Below are positions 44,064 to 54,751 of a stretch of DNA of 64,000 nucleotides, piece by piece. The notes under the pieces were generated by a model, which saw only the letters and a program-made list of their open reading frames with translations, did not search any database and was not told the origin of the DNA. The translations under genes were made by a program, and so were the position numbers. Within the stretch, counting starts at the first letter, position 1. Every line of letters begins with the position of its first letter. The DNA is from JAJDXO01 sp965213765 (GTDB lineage: Bacteria; Pseudomonadota; Alphaproteobacteria; Rhodospirillales; UBA2165), in the NCBI GenBank assembly GCA_965213765.1, contig OZ243926.1:2728001-2792000 (forward strand), read 5' to 3'.

Positions 44064-44098
44064 AATGCGCCCGGGCGTGGATTTTCAGACGCCCGGGC
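44064..44098 (-). terminator. Terminator-like hairpin between dnaK and dnaJ
   Basis: On the minus strand a perfect 10-bp stem GCCCGGGCGT (44098-44089) / ACGCCCGGGC (44078-44069) with a 10-nt loop is followed by GCATTTTTGG. The short T-run suggests partial termination, lowering dnaJ relative to dnaK, or an mRNA-stabilising stem. Confidence 0.55.
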
Positions 44099-44129
44099 CC
44101 ACCCTGAAACTTCCAATCCGCGAACCCGG

Positions 44130-46088
<1,959 letters not shown>

Positions 46089-46193
46089 TCCGCCCTCTCA
46101 CGTTGGCAACAGAACCCGCGGCCGTTCCGGCGGCGGCGGTTTTACCCCTTTCCCGGGCCTTCCCGGGAATGTGTCGATAAAATTGCCGGGGAT

Positions 46194-46222
46194 ATATAAG
46201 GCGGCGGTATAGCCCGCGCAAG
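46194..46222 (-). promoter_or_regulatory. RpoH (sigma-32) type promoter of dnaK
   Basis: On the minus strand CTTG (46222-46219) is separated by 18 bp from CTTATAT (46200-46194). This matches the published alphaproteobacterial heat-shock consensus CTTG-N17/18-CYTATNT. It lies about 105 bp before the dnaK ATG, in the grpE-dnaK spacer. Confidence 0.75.
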
Positions 46223-46272
46223 TGAGGGACAACCGCCTTTTTCGGCCCGGAACGACTTTTTTTCCCGGGCCC

Positions 46273-47055
46273 TTACGGCTCCTTGTCGGTGCCTGCCTCG
46301 CCGCCGTCGCCTTCCTTGTCGGCGGCGTCGGACTGCTTCTCATGGTCCGCCGGGGGGGCCGCCGCGCTCCCGTCACCGGTGCCGGGTTCTTCCCCGGCCG
46401 CTTCCGGCCCGGCTTCCGGTTTCGGCGCGGCTTCCGGTTTCGGCCCGCTCTTGGAGACGCCGACCATGGCCGGGCGCAGCAGGCGGTCGTGAATCATGTA
46501 GCCGGTCTGAATTTCCCGGACGACGACGCCTTCCGGCTGTCCGGGGTCTTCGACCTCGAACATGGCCTGATGGAAATTGTGATCGAACTTCTTGCCCATG
46601 GCGTCGATGGGCCTGATACCGAACTGCTCGTAGGACGCCTCGAGGGCCTTCTGGGTCATTTCGATGCCGACATAGAGGTTCTTCAGATCCCCGTTGCCCT
46701 CCACCGTGTCCCGGTCGACCGCTTCGACGGCCCGGCGGAGATTGTCGGCGACGCCCAAAACCTCGCGGGCGAAATTGGCCACCGCGTATTTCGACAGGTC
46801 CGCCTTGTCGCGCTCGGCGCGGCGGCGGACGTTCTCGGTCTCGGCCAGCGCCCGAAGCAACTGATCCTTCAGCGAGGCGACATCGGAGAGAAGCTCCTCA
46901 TAGGTCGGCGGCGCATCTTTCTCCGGCGCCTCGTCTTCCCCGTCCGGCTCCGCCGGCGGCGGCGCAACGTCCCGGATGTCGTCCGGCGGCCCTTCGGCGG
47001 CGGCCTCTTCGGGGCGGTCCCCGCCATTGCCGTTTTGATTTTTCTGGTCGTTCAT
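46273..47055 (-). CDS. grpE: Nucleotide exchange factor GrpE
   Basis: ADP-release factor for DnaK. 260 aa, longer than the usual 190-210 because of an acidic N-terminal tail and a Pro/Ala/Glu-rich C-terminal tail. The conserved part (about 60-190) has the coiled coil (LKDQLLRALAETENVRRRAE) and the beta domain (DHNFHQAMFEVEDPGQPEG, TGYMIHDRLLRPAMVGVSK). The tail includes an 18-bp duplication (46411-46446) giving PKPEAAPKPEAG. Confidence 0.95.
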   Translation of the reverse strand: MNDQKNQNGNGGDRPEEAAAEGPPDDIRDVAPPPAEPDGEDEAPEKDAPPTYEELLSDVASLKDQLLRALAETENVRRRAERDKADLSKYAVANFAREVLGVADNLRRAVEAVDRDTVEGNGDLKNLYVGIEMTQKALEASYEQFGIRPIDAMGKKFDHNFHQAMFEVEDPGQPEGVVVREIQTGYMIHDRLLRPAMVGVSKSGPKPEAAPKPEAGPEAAGEEPGTGDGSAAAPPADHEKQSDAADKEGDGGEAGTDKEP

Positions 47056-47073
47056 TCCGGTTCCGTTTCCTGA

Positions 47074-48135
47074 TCAGCCCATGGCGTCGCCGATGAGTTT
47101 GGCGGTGTAGTCCACCATGGGAATAATGCGTGCATAGTTCATCCGCGTCGGGCCGATGACGCCGATCGCCCCAACCAGCTGCTGCTGGCTGGAATGATAG
47201 GGCGCGACGATAAACGAGCAGCCCGACAGGGAGAACAGGTCATTGTCGGCGCCGATGAATATCCGCACGCCCTCGCCGCCCTCCGCAAGGTCCAGAATGC
47301 GGAGCATCATTTCCTCGGTTTCCAGCGCCGCGAACAGGGCGCGGATGTGCTCCAGGTCGGCGAGCGCCGTCACATCGTCCAGCAGGTGCGCCTGACCGCG
47401 GATGATCAGGCTGCCGCCGCTCTCGCCGCCGGCCCAGATGGCGACGCCGGCCTCGACCACTTTAGCCGCCAGGCTGTCGAGCTGCGCCCGGTTCGCCGTC
47501 AGTGCCGCGTCGATGGACCGCCGGACCTCGGTGAGCGTCCTGCCGACAAATCGGGCGGCGAGGAAGTTGCCGGCCTCGGTCAGGGCCGATGCGGGGATAT
47601 CCGCCGGCACTTCGATCAGCCGGTTTTCGACGATGCCCTCCGCCGTCACCATGACCACCAGCGCGCGGCCCGGGCTCAGCGGCACGAATTCGATATGCTT
47701 GAGGGGCGATTCGGTCTTCGGCGCGAGAACCATGCCGGCGCAGTGGGAAAGCCCGGAAAGCGTCGACGACGCCTCCTCCAGCATCTGTTCGATGCTCTTG
47801 CCGCTCCCCGCCAGGCGGCGCTCGATGTCGCGCCGCTCCTCGCTCGCCAGATTGCCCACCTCGAGCAGGCCGTCAACGAATATCCGGAGACCCGCATCGG
47901 TCGGCAGGCGACCGGCCGAGGTATGCGGCGAGTACAGCAGGCCCGCCTCTTCCAGGTCCGCCATGACGTTGCGGATCGTCGCCGGGGACAGCTTGGCCGT
48001 CAGGCGCCGGGACAGCGTCCGCGAGCCGATCGGCTCGCCGGTTCCGACGAATTCGTCGACGATCAACCGGAATACCTCGCGGGACCGGTCGTTGAGTTCG
48101 GTCAGCGTCGGGCGTTTGGTGTCGGGTCGGCTCAT
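47074..48135 (-). CDS. hrcA: Heat-inducible transcription repressor HrcA
   Basis: Repressor of CIRCE-controlled chaperone genes. From ATG 48135 (MSRPDTKRPTLTELNDRSRE) it is 353 aa. The winged helix (GEPIGSRTLSRRLTAKLSPA) and the GAF-like middle domain, ending in GAIGVIGPTRMNYARIIPMV, are intact. It lies 18 bp upstream of grpE in one operon. I found no CIRCE site in the window, so its operator is probably elsewhere (groESL). Confidence 0.96.
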   Translation of the reverse strand: MSRPDTKRPTLTELNDRSREVFRLIVDEFVGTGEPIGSRTLSRRLTAKLSPATIRNVMADLEEAGLLYSPHTSAGRLPTDAGLRIFVDGLLEVGNLASEERRDIERRLAGSGKSIEQMLEEASSTLSGLSHCAGMVLAPKTESPLKHIEFVPLSPGRALVVMVTAEGIVENRLIEVPADIPASALTEAGNFLAARFVGRTLTEVRRSIDAALTANRAQLDSLAAKVVEAGVAIWAGGESGGSLIIRGQAHLLDDVTALADLEHIRALFAALETEEMMLRILDLAEGGEGVRIFIGADNDLFSLSGCSFIVAPYHSSQQQLVGAIGVIGPTRMNYARIIPMVDYTAKLIGDAMG

Positions 48136-48175
48136 CAGCTTGGCCTCGTTCGGCCCCTCGAATGGGGCCGCCGGA

Positions 48176-48204
48176 AATCTATGTCCGCGGCCCCCGGGCG
48201 TCAA
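48176..48204 (-). promoter_or_regulatory. Sigma-70 promoter of hrcA-grpE
   Basis: On the minus strand TTGACG (48204-48199), a 17-bp spacer and TAGATT (48181-48176) lie about 40 bp before the hrcA ATG. Spacing is ideal and both boxes are close to consensus. Confidence 0.6.
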
Positions 48205-48308
48205 CCGACGGTGATCGGCCGGGCGATGATCTGCGGACTGGACCGGGTTCCGCCGAGGGTCTAGTGTCCCGCTCCAACCGATCCAACAGGCGAACGCGGA
48301 AACCAGCC

Positions 48309-49034
48309 ATGAGACCATCGGGGCGGGCCCCGGACGAACTCCGGACCATCACCTTGGAAACCGGCATCAACAAACATGCCGAGGGTTCCTGTCTCGCCAA
48401 ATTCGGCGACACCCACGTCATCTGCACCGCCAGCGTCGAGGAGCGCGTGCCGCCGTGGATGCGGGATTCCGGCAAGGGATGGGTGACCGCGGAGTACGGC
48501 ATGCTGCCCCGCTCCACGGGCACCCGGACCGACCGCGAGGCGGCCCGCGGCAAGCAGGGCGGCCGTACCCAGGAAATCCAGCGCCTGATCGGGCGGTCCT
48601 TGCGCGCCGTCACCGACCTCGCCGCCATGGGCGAGATGCAGGTGCGGGTCGATTGCGACGTGATCCAGGCCGACGGCGGCACCCGGACGGCATCGATCAC
48701 CGGCGCCTATGTGGCGCTCTACCTTGCCTTCGAAAAGGTCCGGCATCTGGGCCTGATCCGGGCGGTGCCGCTGATCGGCGAGGTGGCGGCGGTGTCGTGC
48801 GGGCTGTATGACGGCGCGGCGGTGCTCGATCTCGACTATGACGAGGACAGCAACGCGCAGGCCGACACCAACTTCGTGCTCACCGGCGCCGGCGATATCG
48901 TCGAGATTCAAGGCACGGCCGAGGAAGATCCGTTCAAGGAAAGCGAGCTGATGGCGATGCTCGAACTGGCCAAGAAGGGTATCGGCGAACTGGTCGCCCG
49001 CCAACGCCAGGCCATCGGGAACGCGGCCCGTTAA
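48309..49034 (+). CDS. rph: Ribonuclease PH
   Basis: Phosphorolytic trimming of tRNA 3' ends. 241 aa from ATG 48309 (MRPSGRAPDELRTITLETGI). The signature VDCDVIQADGGTRTASITGA and the RSLRAVTD block are intact. It is divergent from hrcA and 4 bp upstream of rdgB, the usual alphaproteobacterial rph-rdgB-hemW order. Confidence 0.97.
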   Translation: MRPSGRAPDELRTITLETGINKHAEGSCLAKFGDTHVICTASVEERVPPWMRDSGKGWVTAEYGMLPRSTGTRTDREAARGKQGGRTQEIQRLIGRSLRAVTDLAAMGEMQVRVDCDVIQADGGTRTASITGAYVALYLAFEKVRHLGLIRAVPLIGEVAAVSCGLYDGAAVLDLDYDEDSNAQADTNFVLTGAGDIVEIQGTAEEDPFKESELMAMLELAKKGIGELVARQRQAIGNAAR

Positions 49035-49038
49035 CGGG

Positions 49039-49644
49039 ATGGCGCGGCAATTCGAAGGCGGCCGGCTGGTCATCGCCAGCCACAATCCGGGAAAGGTTCG
49101 GGAAATCCGCGAGCTGTTGGAACCCCTCGGCGCGGACGTCATCTCGGCCGGCGAGCTCGATCTGCCCGAGCCGGCGGAGACCGGCAAGACCTTCATCGAG
49201 AATGCGGAACTGAAGGCCCTGGCCTCGGCGACGTCGGCCAACCTGCCGGCCCTGGCCGATGATTCCGGCCTCGCGGTGCACGGCCTCGGGGGCGATCCCG
49301 GCATTTATTCGGCCCGCTGGGCGGGGCCAGACAAGGATTTCGGCCTGGCCATGAAAAAAGTGGAAGAGGCCTTGGGCGGCAATCCGGACCGCAGCGCGCA
49401 TTTCGCCTGCGCGCTCACCCTCGCCTGGCCCGACGGGCACGCGGAAACCGTCGAGGGCGCGGTCCACGGCACCCTGACGTTCCCGCCCCGGGGCGACAAG
49501 GGCTTCGGCTATGATCCGATCTTCATCCCCGACGGCCGCGACGAGACCTTCGGCGAAAGCGATCAGGCGTGGAAGCATTCGGTGAGCCACCGGGCGGACG
49601 CGTTCCGCAAACTGGCAGACCGTTGTTTCGATACCGGCGGCTGA
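49039..49644 (+). CDS. rdgB: XTP/dITP pyrophosphatase (RdgB/HAM1)
   Basis: Removes non-canonical purine nucleotides such as dITP and XTP. 201 aa with ASHNPGKVREIRELL at the N-terminus, ALADDSGLAVHGLGGDPGIY with the catalytic Asp pair, and GFGYDPIFIPDG near the C-terminus. It starts 4 bp after rph. Confidence 0.97.
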   Translation: MARQFEGGRLVIASHNPGKVREIRELLEPLGADVISAGELDLPEPAETGKTFIENAELKALASATSANLPALADDSGLAVHGLGGDPGIYSARWAGPDKDFGLAMKKVEEALGGNPDRSAHFACALTLAWPDGHAETVEGAVHGTLTFPPRGDKGFGYDPIFIPDGRDETFGESDQAWKHSVSHRADAFRKLADRCFDTGG

Positions 49645-49657
49645 GGAATTTTCAACC

Positions 49658-50800
49658 ATGAGTGCCGGTTTCGGCATCTACGTGCACTGGCCCTATTGCG
49701 AATCCAAGTGCCCGTACTGCGACTTCAACAGCCACGTCGCCGAAACCGTCGATCACCGGCGCTGGCGGGCCGCCTATCTCTCGGAGTTGGACCGCTACGC
49801 CGGCGAAACAAGGGGCCGGATTGTCACCTCGGTGTTTTTCGGCGGCGGCACGCCGTCCTTGATGAAACCGGACACCGTCGCGGCGATCATCGAGCGCATC
49901 CGCGCCAACTGGCCGGTGGCGGAGGACGTGGAGATTACGGCGGAAGCCAACCCGTCATCGTCGGAAGCCGCCCTGTTCGCCGCCTTCGCCGGCGCCGGCA
50001 TCAATCGTCTCTCCATCGGCGTCCAGTCCTTCGACGACGCGGCGCTGAAGTTCCTCGGCCGCCGCCACCGGGCCGATGAGGCGCGGCGCGCCATCGAGGC
50101 GGCGCGCGGCGCCGTCCCGCGGTTTTCCTTCGACCTTATTTATGCGCTCCCCGGCCAGACGGCCGATGACTGGCAACGACAATTGTCGGAAGCCGTTGAA
50201 CTGGCCGAGGGCCATCTCTCGGTCTATCAGCTGGCCATCGAGCCCGGGACCGAATTTCACAAGCAGCGGGTCGCGGGCGCGGCGGAGGAGACCGCCGCCG
50301 AACTCTATGAGGTCACGCAGGAGGCCCTGGCCGCCGCCGGGCTGCCGGCCTACGAGATTTCCAATCACGCCGCGCCGGACCATGCCTGCCGGCATAATCT
50401 CACCTATTGGCGGGGCGGCGCCTATGCCGGCATCGGACCGGGCGCCCACGGGCGCCTCAGAACCGACGGCGCCTGGGCGCTGACCCTCGAAAAACGGATG
50501 CCCGACGATTGGCTGCGGGCGGTCGAAACCGAGGGCGCCGGGCTCCACAAGCGCACGCCCATCGATCCCGACGAACGGGCCCGGGAAGCGATCCTGCTGG
50601 GGATGCGCCTCGCCCGGGGCCTGAGCGCGGCGGATTTCGCCGAGACCACCGGCATGTCCCTCGAAGACTGGCTCGATGCGGACCGGCTGGACGTCCTGGC
50701 CGGCGAGAAACTGATCGCGCCCTTCGACGGCACGCGGCTCCGGGCGCTGCCCGGCGGCCTGATGCGCCTGAACGCGGTGCTCGATTATCTGCTGAACTGA
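49658..50800 (+). CDS. hemW: HemW-type radical SAM heme chaperone
   Basis: 380 aa. The radical SAM cluster is C-x3-C-x2-C at 14, 18 and 21 (YCESKCPYCDFN), without the extra Cys of true HemN, so this is the HemW branch (heme insertion) rather than coproporphyrinogen dehydrogenase. Further blocks: GGGTPSLMKPDTVAAII, RLSIGVQSFDDAALKFLGR and the HemN C-terminal domain. It is 13 bp after rdgB. Confidence 0.93.
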   Translation: MSAGFGIYVHWPYCESKCPYCDFNSHVAETVDHRRWRAAYLSELDRYAGETRGRIVTSVFFGGGTPSLMKPDTVAAIIERIRANWPVAEDVEITAEANPSSSEAALFAAFAGAGINRLSIGVQSFDDAALKFLGRRHRADEARRAIEAARGAVPRFSFDLIYALPGQTADDWQRQLSEAVELAEGHLSVYQLAIEPGTEFHKQRVAGAAEETAAELYEVTQEALAAAGLPAYEISNHAAPDHACRHNLTYWRGGAYAGIGPGAHGRLRTDGAWALTLEKRMPDDWLRAVETEGAGLHKRTPIDPDERAREAILLGMRLARGLSAADFAETTGMSLEDWLDADRLDVLAGEKLIAPFDGTRLRALPGGLMRLNAVLDYLLN

Positions 50801-50801
50801 A

Positions 50802-52343
50802 TTATCGGGCGGGCGGCGGCTGTGCCGGGTCCGGTGACGGCGCGGGCGGCTGGGCCGGCGCGGTGAAGTTCGACGGCGCGCCGGCGATCACCGCCGTCCC
50901 GCGCTCCCGGACCTGCAGCACGCTCAGCCCCCGCTCGGCAATCCCCGTCGGCAGGAACCGGAAGATCCCGTCCCGGCCGGCGAAACCCCGGGGCGCGGTG
51001 ATATTTCCGGCCTCGAACCCGCCGTCTTCCCGGGCAAGGACCGCCGCCAGCGCGGTGGCGTCGTAGGCGAGGGTCGCCAACCGGTGCGGCGCCGCCCCAT
51101 AGGCCGCCTCGTACTGTTTGACGAAATCGGCCCGCGCCGCCGGCGACGGGGCCGCGAACCAGCCGCCGACCAGTGCCGGTTCGGCGCCGAGCCCCGGCGC
51201 ATCCCATTGGCCGGTCCCCAGCATGCGGATCTTCTTCGGGTCGAGATCGTAATAGGGCAACAGCGCCGCGATGGCCTGGAGGCGTTTGCCCCCCTCGGCG
51301 ATCAGCAGCGCATCGAACGGCACGCCGCCCAGGGTCTGGAGGTTCGCCAAGCGCTTGAGCGCCGCCGCCGCAACCTCGTCATCGCGGGCCTTCAGGGTTT
51401 CGATCTGATCGAGCAGGGCCCGGCGGCGGGCATCGTAATCGGCGAGGTCGCGGATCACCGGCGCGAAGTCGGCCGCCAAGGGGTCATAGTAAACGATATC
51501 GCTCAGGAACAGGCCCGGCGCCGCGGCCAAGTGCCGCACCTGCTCGACCACCCGGAGGCCATAGGTATTGTCGGGGGCCAATACCGCCAGCCGCCGCACG
51601 CCCCGTTGCCGGGCGAACGCGACGATCCGGTCGACCTCCTGACCCGGCAGGAAGCCCATGGTGAACACGCCGCCGCCGGCGACCGTCCGGTCGCTGGTGA
51701 AGGCGATGACGTTGATTCCCGCCGCGCGGGCCGCCGGGGCCGCCGCCTCGACCGAGCCGGACAGCAGCGGCCCGAGGATCAACGAGGCCCCGTCACCGAT
51801 GGCGAGGGCCGCCGCGTCCGCCGCCCCCTCAGGTGTGCCCCTGGTGTCGCGGGGCAGCAGCTCGAACCGCCGGTCGGCGAAATGGAACAGCGCCAATTGC
51901 GCCGCGTTCAACAGATCCCGGCCGACCTTGGCGCTCGGACCCGAGAGCGGCAGCAGGATCGCGATCCTCGGCACATCCGGCTTCACCGGCGCCGCGGACC
52001 TGCCGGCGCCGGGGGGCGGCAATGCGGCCTGCCGGGTTCCGTCGATGATCTGGCCCGGGATCTGGCCCGGGATTTGGCCGGGCAGCCGGGGCGGCAGCGC
52101 CGCCTGCTGGGCCGGGGCCGCGGCGTCCGGCGGAATGGCCGCCCGGACCGGCGCCGGGGCGGGTTGGACGGTCTGCCCCCGGGGCGGTTGCGACTCGGGC
52201 GGTTGCGTCTGGGACGGCGGCACCCCGGACGGGGTTTGCAACCCGGGCGGTAATTGCGACACTTGGGTCTGACAGGCGGAGAGCAGAAAGATCAGCGCTA
52301 CCGCTCCAATCCCGCCGCGAGTCCTGAATGCCGAATGCCCCAA
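50802..52343 (-). CDS. LppC/LpoA-like lipoprotein (penicillin-binding protein activator)
   Basis: 513 aa from TTG 52343, which is preceded by GGAGGA at 5 bases. Lipoprotein signal with lipobox LLSAC (Cys 24), then a Pro/Gln-rich linker, then a periplasmic-binding-protein fold (RIAILLPLSGPSAKVGRDLL, LILGPLLSGSVEAAAPAARA) as in LpoA, the outer-membrane activator of PBP1A. The linker includes PGQIPGQIPGQI from three 12-bp units (52047-52082). It converges on hemW, and its start codon overlaps the rsmI start. Confidence 0.85.
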   Translation of the reverse strand: MGHSAFRTRGGIGAVALIFLLSACQTQVSQLPPGLQTPSGVPPSQTQPPESQPPRGQTVQPAPAPVRAAIPPDAAAPAQQAALPPRLPGQIPGQIPGQIIDGTRQAALPPPGAGRSAAPVKPDVPRIAILLPLSGPSAKVGRDLLNAAQLALFHFADRRFELLPRDTRGTPEGAADAAALAIGDGASLILGPLLSGSVEAAAPAARAAGINVIAFTSDRTVAGGGVFTMGFLPGQEVDRIVAFARQRGVRRLAVLAPDNTYGLRVVEQVRHLAAAPGLFLSDIVYYDPLAADFAPVIRDLADYDARRRALLDQIETLKARDDEVAAAALKRLANLQTLGGVPFDALLIAEGGKRLQAIAALLPYYDLDPKKIRMLGTGQWDAPGLGAEPALVGGWFAAPSPAARADFVKQYEAAYGAAPHRLATLAYDATALAAVLAREDGGFEAGNITAPRGFAGRDGIFRFLPTGIAERGLSVLQVRERGTAVIAGAPSNFTAPAQPPAPSPDPAQPPPAR

Positions 52344-53254
52344 ATTCTTCCTCCGATGGGCCCGAAACCGGGCCGGACACCGCCGAGCCTAGCGGGGGCC
52401 TCAAGGGAAGTAAACCGGCCGGCGGGCCCCTGCCGCGCGGGCTTTACCTGGTCGCCACGCCCATCGGCAATATCCGCGATATCCCGCTCCGGGCCCTGGA
52501 TGTGCTGGCCGCCGCGGACCGCGTCGCCTGCGAGGACACGCGGGTTACCGGTAAATTGCTGTCCTTGCTCGGCATCGGCGCCGATCTCGCCCCCTATCAC
52601 GACCACAATGCCGCTCGCGCCCTGCCGGGCCTTATTCGCCGCATGGAGGCGGGCGCCGCCATCGCGCTGGTCAGCGATGCGGGGACGCCGTCGATCTCCG
52701 ATCCCGGCTACCGGCTGGTCCGCGCCTGCATCGAGGCCGGCATTCCGGTGACCGCCGTGCCGGGGCCCTCCGCCGGGATCACCGGGCTGATCCTGTCGGG
52801 CCTGCCGACCGACAAGTTTCTGTTCGCCGGGTTCCCGCCCCCGAAATCGGCGGCACGGAGGAGGGAGTTCCAGAACCTCGCGGCGGCGCCGGCAACGCTG
52901 ATCTTCCAGGAATCCGCCAAGCGCCTGGCGGCCAGCCTCGCCGACATGGCGGCAACGCTCGGCAACCGGGAGGCCGCGGTCGCCCGGGAACTGACCAAGC
53001 TCCATGAAGAGGTCAGGCGCGGGCCGCTCCGGGAACTGGCGGATCATTACCGAACCGGGGGCCCGCCCAAGGGCGAGGTGGTGGTGGTCGTCGGGCCGCC
53101 CGCCGGAGAGACGTTCAGCGACGAGGCGGTAGACCGGATGCTCCGCGACCATCTGCAAACCCTGCGGGTTCGCGATGCCGCCGCGGAGGTGGCGGAACTC
53201 ACGGGCCTGCCGCGCAAACGGCTCTATGCCCGGGCGCTCGAGCTGAAGGACTAG
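52328..53254 (+). CDS. rsmI: 16S rRNA (cytidine(1402)-2'-O)-methyltransferase RsmI
   Basis: Methylates the decoding-site cytidine. 308 aa; the SAM-binding fold of the tetrapyrrole-methylase type shows LYLVATPIGNIRDIPLRAL, CEDTRVTGKLL and LVSDAGTPSISDPGYRLV. The first 35 residues are non-conserved. ATG 52328 is 16 bp inside the oppositely transcribed lppC start region. It is followed by yraN 2 bp later. Confidence 0.96.
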   Translation: MPNAPNSSSDGPETGPDTAEPSGGLKGSKPAGGPLPRGLYLVATPIGNIRDIPLRALDVLAAADRVACEDTRVTGKLLSLLGIGADLAPYHDHNAARALPGLIRRMEAGAAIALVSDAGTPSISDPGYRLVRACIEAGIPVTAVPGPSAGITGLILSGLPTDKFLFAGFPPPKSAARRREFQNLAAAPATLIFQESAKRLAASLADMAATLGNREAAVARELTKLHEEVRRGPLRELADHYRTGGPPKGEVVVVVGPPAGETFSDEAVDRMLRDHLQTLRVRDAAAEVAELTGLPRKRLYARALELKD

Positions 53255-53255
53255 A

Positions 53256-53645
53256 ATGGCGGGGGAGCGGGACCGCCGGAGGGCCTGGGCGTTCGGCCTC
53301 GCCGCCGAGACCGCCGCCGCCATATTCCTGCGCCTCAAGGGCTACCGCATCATCGAGCGGCGCTACCGCAATCCCCGGGGCGAGATCGATCTGGTCGCCA
53401 GGCGGGGCAAAACCCTGGTGTTCGCCGAGGTCAAGGCGCGGGCCGAAGAGGAAACGGCCGTCACCGCCGTCACGCCGCGCCAGCGCCGCCGCATCGAAGG
53501 GGCGGCGGCGGGATTTCTGGCCCGGCGGAACGTGCCGCCCGATGCCGCAATCCGGTTCGATTTGATCGCCGTCTCGCCGTGGCGCCTGCCGCGGCATATC
53601 CCGGACGCCTGGCGGCCGGAATCATGGCGTGGGCGGCTTAGCTGA
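53256..53645 (+). CDS. YraN/UPF0102 family nuclease-fold protein
   Basis: 129 aa, restriction-endonuclease-like fold. The family motif GYRIIERRYRNPRGEIDLVA followed by TLVFAEVKAR gives the E-D-EVK set of catalytic residues. The rsmI-yraN pair is widely conserved. Biological role not established. Confidence 0.92.
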   Translation: MAGERDRRRAWAFGLAAETAAAIFLRLKGYRIIERRYRNPRGEIDLVARRGKTLVFAEVKARAEEETAVTAVTPRQRRRIEGAAAGFLARRNVPPDAAIRFDLIAVSPWRLPRHIPDAWRPESWRGRLS

Positions 53646-53785
53646 TTTGAACAAAGGAGACGACCGTTCCAGGTCTGCCAACCCATTGATATTGAATCAC
53701 TTTAAATCATTGATTTTCAGGAGAAAATCAGCTACTGTGTTGTTTGTAATCTGAACCCTGGCACAACTTGGTAGTAGGATTTCCC

Positions 53786-53820
53786 CGGCGGGCGACTTCG
53801 GTTGCCCGCCCTTATTTTTT
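53786..53820 (+). terminator. Intrinsic terminator after rsmI-yraN
   Basis: A 10-bp stem GGCGGGCGAC (53786-53795) / GTTGCCCGCC (53800-53809) with a UUCG-type tetraloop is followed by CTTATTTTTTT. It ends plus-strand transcription from yraN, or from a short transcript in the AT-rich 53646-53785 stretch, which also holds the palindrome TGATTTTC-AGGA-GAAAATCA. The T-run meets the stop codon of the convergent DUF3800 gene. Confidence 0.85.
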
Positions 53821-54578
53821 TAGAGTTCGACCACGCCCAGAGCGTTGGAGCGGCTTGCCCGCAAATTTAGAACAGGTCTTAATCGGTCAAAGTACCTTTG
53901 CGCCCGCTTCCGCCGGATATAGGAGTTGGGCGCGTACCTTTGGTATAGAAAATATGCGACCACGTCGCACATTTGTATCGGATATGTGTCCGACGAGTCC
54001 TTTCCATGAGGGTCCTCGATAATCCGTTTGATCGGGATATTTCTCAAACCCACCCCGTACCGAGGATCGTTCGGTATCGGATTGTAAATGGCCATCCTCC
54101 TGACCATTCGAAGTAGCTTCGTACCAGCGGTTGCATCGGTTATGACGATTCCGTGGTCGTCCCCAAACCCACCGGGAAAATTCCCATGTATTAGTGTGTT
54201 CTCGAATCGCTGAAACAACCTGCCCCATGCCGCATGAAATACGTCGTATCCTTGGGGTTTATTTGCTTTGTCGACAATTACGTTTGTTATGGAAATAAAA
54301 TTAAGCTTGGCCAACTCGTCGAGCGTCGCACGCAATATTGATAGCCGAACATGCTTTTCTAAATTGAATGGACGATGATTAACAAACTCCGATGCGTGGA
54401 TTTCACCTCTGACCGGTAGACCATAAACACTTCGGAGTGTTTTCCTAAACGCAATCAAGACATTGAGGAATTCGCGCCATCGAGACTCGTGAACAACGAT
54501 TCCGGTCAACACAAAATGGCTACTTGGCGACCTGGCCAGTCCAGTATCACCGCTCTCATCTACGTACATGAGGTACAT
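53820..54578 (-). CDS. DUF3800 domain protein
   Basis: 252 aa; starts MYLMYVDESGDTG (ATG 54578 or 54569). The DUF3800 pattern is an RNase H-like fold: YVDESGD near the N-terminus, EIHASEF, an acidic IVITDAT strand, and IQMCDVVAYFLYQRY near the C-terminus, supplying the conserved acidic residues. Base composition is clearly lower in GC than the flanking genes, and it interrupts the rsmI-yraN...gshB run on the opposite strand, so recent acquisition is likely. DUF3800 proteins are common on mobile islands; the activity is unproven. Confidence 0.8.
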   Translation of the reverse strand: MYLMYVDESGDTGLARSPSSHFVLTGIVVHESRWREFLNVLIAFRKTLRSVYGLPVRGEIHASEFVNHRPFNLEKHVRLSILRATLDELAKLNFISITNVIVDKANKPQGYDVFHAAWGRLFQRFENTLIHGNFPGGFGDDHGIVITDATAGTKLLRMVRRMAIYNPIPNDPRYGVGLRNIPIKRIIEDPHGKDSSDTYPIQMCDVVAYFLYQRYAPNSYIRRKRAQRYFDRLRPVLNLRASRSNALGVVEL

Positions 54579-54751
54579 GAACGCTATAATTGCGAACGAG
54601 CTTTATTTTTACAAGCTTCGCTCCCTTGCCCGCCATTTTTCGCTTAATCCGGCCATAACTCACCGCGGTCGGCGGTCGGCTTCCCGCTAACAGCTCGTTA
54701 ACCATCGGCGGATAGTTTTGGCCTGACCGAATCTCAGACGAGGGCCCGACC

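Noticed and set aside
46246..46272. Terminator after grpE
   Set aside because: A GGCCCGG/CCGGGCC stem exists but is followed by GAAAAAGG, not a T-run, on the coding strand.
48136..48308. CIRCE operator near hrcA
   Set aside because: No TTAGCACTC-N9-GAGTGCTAA-like inverted repeat is present in this spacer or before dnaK.
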